A DNA stretch of 64,000 nucleotides. Source: JANQJA01 sp040880285 (GTDB lineage Bacteria > Pseudomonadota > Gammaproteobacteria > Pseudomonadales > Azotimanducaceae). The notes under the pieces were generated by a model. That model did no database searches. It was not told the origin of the DNA and saw nothing but the letters and a program-made list of their open reading frames with translations. The number at the start of each line of letters is the position of its first letter. Within the stretch, counting starts at the first letter, position 1. Made by a program: the position numbers and the translations under genes. Positions 62,510-64,000 of this stretch are shown here, piece after piece. The stretch is taken from assembly GCA_040880285.1 (NCBI GenBank), contig JBBDIT010000041.1, positions 1-64,000 on the forward strand, in the 5' to 3' direction.

Positions 62510-63748
62510 ATGAAGGTAGTTATTCTTGTATTGTCGATCCTGGTATGGGGATCAGCATCAGCCGCCGATCTTGATCGGACTAAACCATCCAGGGTTGGCA
62601 TGTCGGCAGAACGGCTGGAGCGGATCAAGCCAGTGATGCAGCAATATATCGATGAAGGTAAGCTCGCGGGTATTACCACGGTCGTCGCTCGCAAGGGTAA
62701 AATAGTGCAGTTTGAAACCGTGGGTAAGCTGAACCTGGATACAGGCGAGCCGCTTGGAGCCGATTCCCTGTTTCGAATCTACTCCATGACCAAACCCATC
62801 GTAACCACCGCCGCGATGATTCTGCATGAAGAAGGCAAGTTCAATTTGAATGATCCGGTCGCGAAGTACTTGCCTGCATTTAAAGATACGAAAGTACTCG
62901 TGGACGGGCAGGAAGTTGATGCCACACATCAGTTTACAATCCGGGAGTTAATGAGCCATACAGCTGGCCTGACTTACGGCATCTTCGGTGATACCGAAGT
63001 CGATAAGGCGTACCGGGAAGCGAATATCCTTCGCAATGAAGATCTTGAAGAAATGGTCGAGGCCCTGGGGCAGATTCCACTCCAGTACCAACCCGGCACG
63101 CGTTGGCATTACAGTGTCTCTGTTGATGTTCTGGGACGCCTCATTGAGGTAGTTGCAGGCCAGCCGCTTGATGAATTCCTGGAAGCAAGGATATTTGCGC
63201 CGCTTGGAATGCAGGACACTTTCTTTGAGGTGCCGACGAGCAAAGTGGCGCGATTTGGTACCAATCATGTCCGGAACAAGGAAGGTGAACTCACCGTAAT
63301 GGACCGGCCCGAGACCAGCAACTATACAAAAAATGTCACCTTTTTCTCGGGTGGTGGTGGACTCGTCAGTACGGCCATGGATTACATCAAGTACTCACAG
63401 ATGATGTTGAATGGCGGCGAATTAAACGGTGTGCGTATCGTCAGTCCGAAAACGGTTGAAATCATGAGCACCAACCACCTTGGCGAGGGCGTGACTGCCG
63501 GATTTGGTGAAAGGCCCGGTGCCGTGGGAAGCTTTGGTTTTGGGCTCGGATTCAGTGTGGCGACGGAGCCACCGCTTACGACGCTTGGGTCGGAAGGCGA
63601 GATCAATTGGGGTGGTGCCGCCGGTACAATTTTCTGGATTGATCCTGAGGAAGAATTGACCGCGGTGTTGATGGTACAGATGATGCGAAATCCCTATCCC
63701 CTCCGGACACAATTTAAGAACCTTGTCTACCAGGCGGTTATTGATTAG
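62510..63748 (+). CDS. Secreted beta-lactamase-family serine hydrolase
   Basis: The 412-residue protein has a signal peptide (about residues 1-19, GSASAA) and the serine S-x-x-K motif SMTK at residues 92-95, the Y-S-V motif in WHYSVSVDVLG, and the C-terminal FGLGFSV/INWGGAAGTIFWID segment with the HTG-like NWGGAAG. It is a class C-type esterase or peptidase of unknown substrate exported to the periplasm. AAAGGGGGTG precedes the ATG. It is an intact distant relative of the remnant at 27281-27957. Confidence 0.9.
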   Translation: MKVVILVLSILVWGSASAADLDRTKPSRVGMSAERLERIKPVMQQYIDEGKLAGITTVVARKGKIVQFETVGKLNLDTGEPLGADSLFRIYSMTKPIVTTAAMILHEEGKFNLNDPVAKYLPAFKDTKVLVDGQEVDATHQFTIRELMSHTAGLTYGIFGDTEVDKAYREANILRNEDLEEMVEALGQIPLQYQPGTRWHYSVSVDVLGRLIEVVAGQPLDEFLEARIFAPLGMQDTFFEVPTSKVARFGTNHVRNKEGELTVMDRPETSNYTKNVTFFSGGGGLVSTAMDYIKYSQMMLNGGELNGVRIVSPKTVEIMSTNHLGEGVTAGFGERPGAVGSFGFGLGFSVATEPPLTTLGSEGEINWGGAAGTIFWIDPEEELTAVLMVQMMRNPYPLRTQFKNLVYQAVID

Positions 63749-64000
63749 GGAACCCGCAGGTTCTTGAGACGCTGCGCTGCTTTCCGTTCCTGCTTCTCGG
63801 CTCGACGAAGTTGCTGGGCGGTGGCGGCGTCCGCACCGATATGTTCCTCACCCCTGGCACGTGCCAGCATGACCTGCTTCTCGCGTTCCCGGAATCTTTG
63901 CCTTTCTGTTTCGGAATGTTTATCGATACAAGCCGGGCAACTCACGCCATGCACATAGGCATTACTGAGTTTATCGTTGTCATCAATCGGCATCCTGCAC
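63745..64000 (-). CDS. trhO: tRNA uridine(34) hydroxylase TrhO (YceA/UPF0176), C-terminal part
   Basis: The frame runs off the window at its 5' side. The visible C-terminal 84 residues include the HGVSCPACIDKH segment and RQRFREREKQV, the C-terminal Cys-pair region of TrhO-family rhodanese proteins, with a long basic tail rich in Arg/Glu/Ala. TrhO hydroxylates tRNA U34. The stop overlaps the beta-lactamase-family gene tail-to-tail by four bases. Confidence 0.75.
   Translation of the reverse strand, partial: CRMPIDDNDKLSNAYVHGVSCPACIDKHSETERQRFREREKQVMLARARGEEHIGADAATAQQLRRAEKQERKAAQRLKNLRVP

Overview
The window looks like a scaffold from an uncultivated, aerobic, probably marine gammaproteobacterium. 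Supporting genes include a CnoX/YbbN-like chaperedoxin, RmuC, a PspA/PspB pair, a Mak-type ROK sugar kinase, DUF502, DUF3192 and DUF4156 envelope proteins, TrhO, SirB1, a large TonB-dependent receptor and many acyl-CoA enzymes. A run of exactly 100 N (57695-57794) shows that the sequence is a scaffolded assembly. I see no tRNA, rRNA, CRISPR array, transposase or phage module.

Region by region: 1-7.3 kb holds cnoX, rmuC and a four-gene operon (two-subunit Na+/solute symporter, glutamine-synthetase-like ligase, class I amidotransferase) that reads as uptake plus gamma-glutamylation of an amine. 7.4-9.8 kb holds mak and a small phage-shock cluster on the minus strand. 10-26.6 kb is mixed metabolism: a ThDP enzyme, GNAT, glpD, a metallo-beta-lactamase/cNMP-binding fusion, acyl-CoA dehydrogenase plus enoyl-CoA hydratase, a membrane-anchored DsbA-like protein, a luciferase-like oxidoreductase, a GST, an alpha/beta hydrolase and an acyl-CoA synthetase.

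27.3-42.3 kb is the most distinctive part: a complete-looking coenzyme F420 island. It begins with a decayed EstB-like serine hydrolase and a TrmY-like SPOUT methyltransferase (an otherwise mainly archaeal family), followed by F420H2:NADP oxidoreductase, cofE and cofD. A minus-strand marR-emrA-emrB efflux operon and a plus-strand pair of acyl-CoA dehydrogenases separate these from cofC, fbiC (fused CofG-CofH) and two luciferase-like (LLM) oxidoreductases. The set should make the deazaflavin FO, attach the phospholactyl-type linker, add glutamates, charge the cofactor from NADPH and use it in the LLM enzymes. The island's acyl-CoA dehydrogenases suggest a catabolic (lipid, steroid or terpenoid-like) use, which is inference. 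The CofE is single-domain and no FbiB-type reductase domain is seen, leaving open which F420 variant is made.

42.4-48.7 kb carries a COG3146 acyltransferase, a TauD-type dioxygenase, DUF4156 and DUF502 proteins, a PhzF-like protein, two tandem hotdog thioesterases and a thiolase. 48.7-57.3 kb is an uptake/catabolism region: a CehA/McbA-like metallohydrolase lipoprotein, a DUF3192 lipoprotein, a GPH-type MFS transporter, a divergent 968-residue TonB receptor, then a relic in which fragments of a second GPH transporter and of a short-chain dehydrogenase are joined at a stretch readable as both, then a cyclase-family hydrolase. 57.5-64 kb flanks the N gap: a DUF4389 fragment, GTP-dependent pckG (3' end in the gap), an acyl-CoA synthetase, SirB1-like protein, a secreted beta-lactamase-family protein and the C-terminal part of trhO running off the window.
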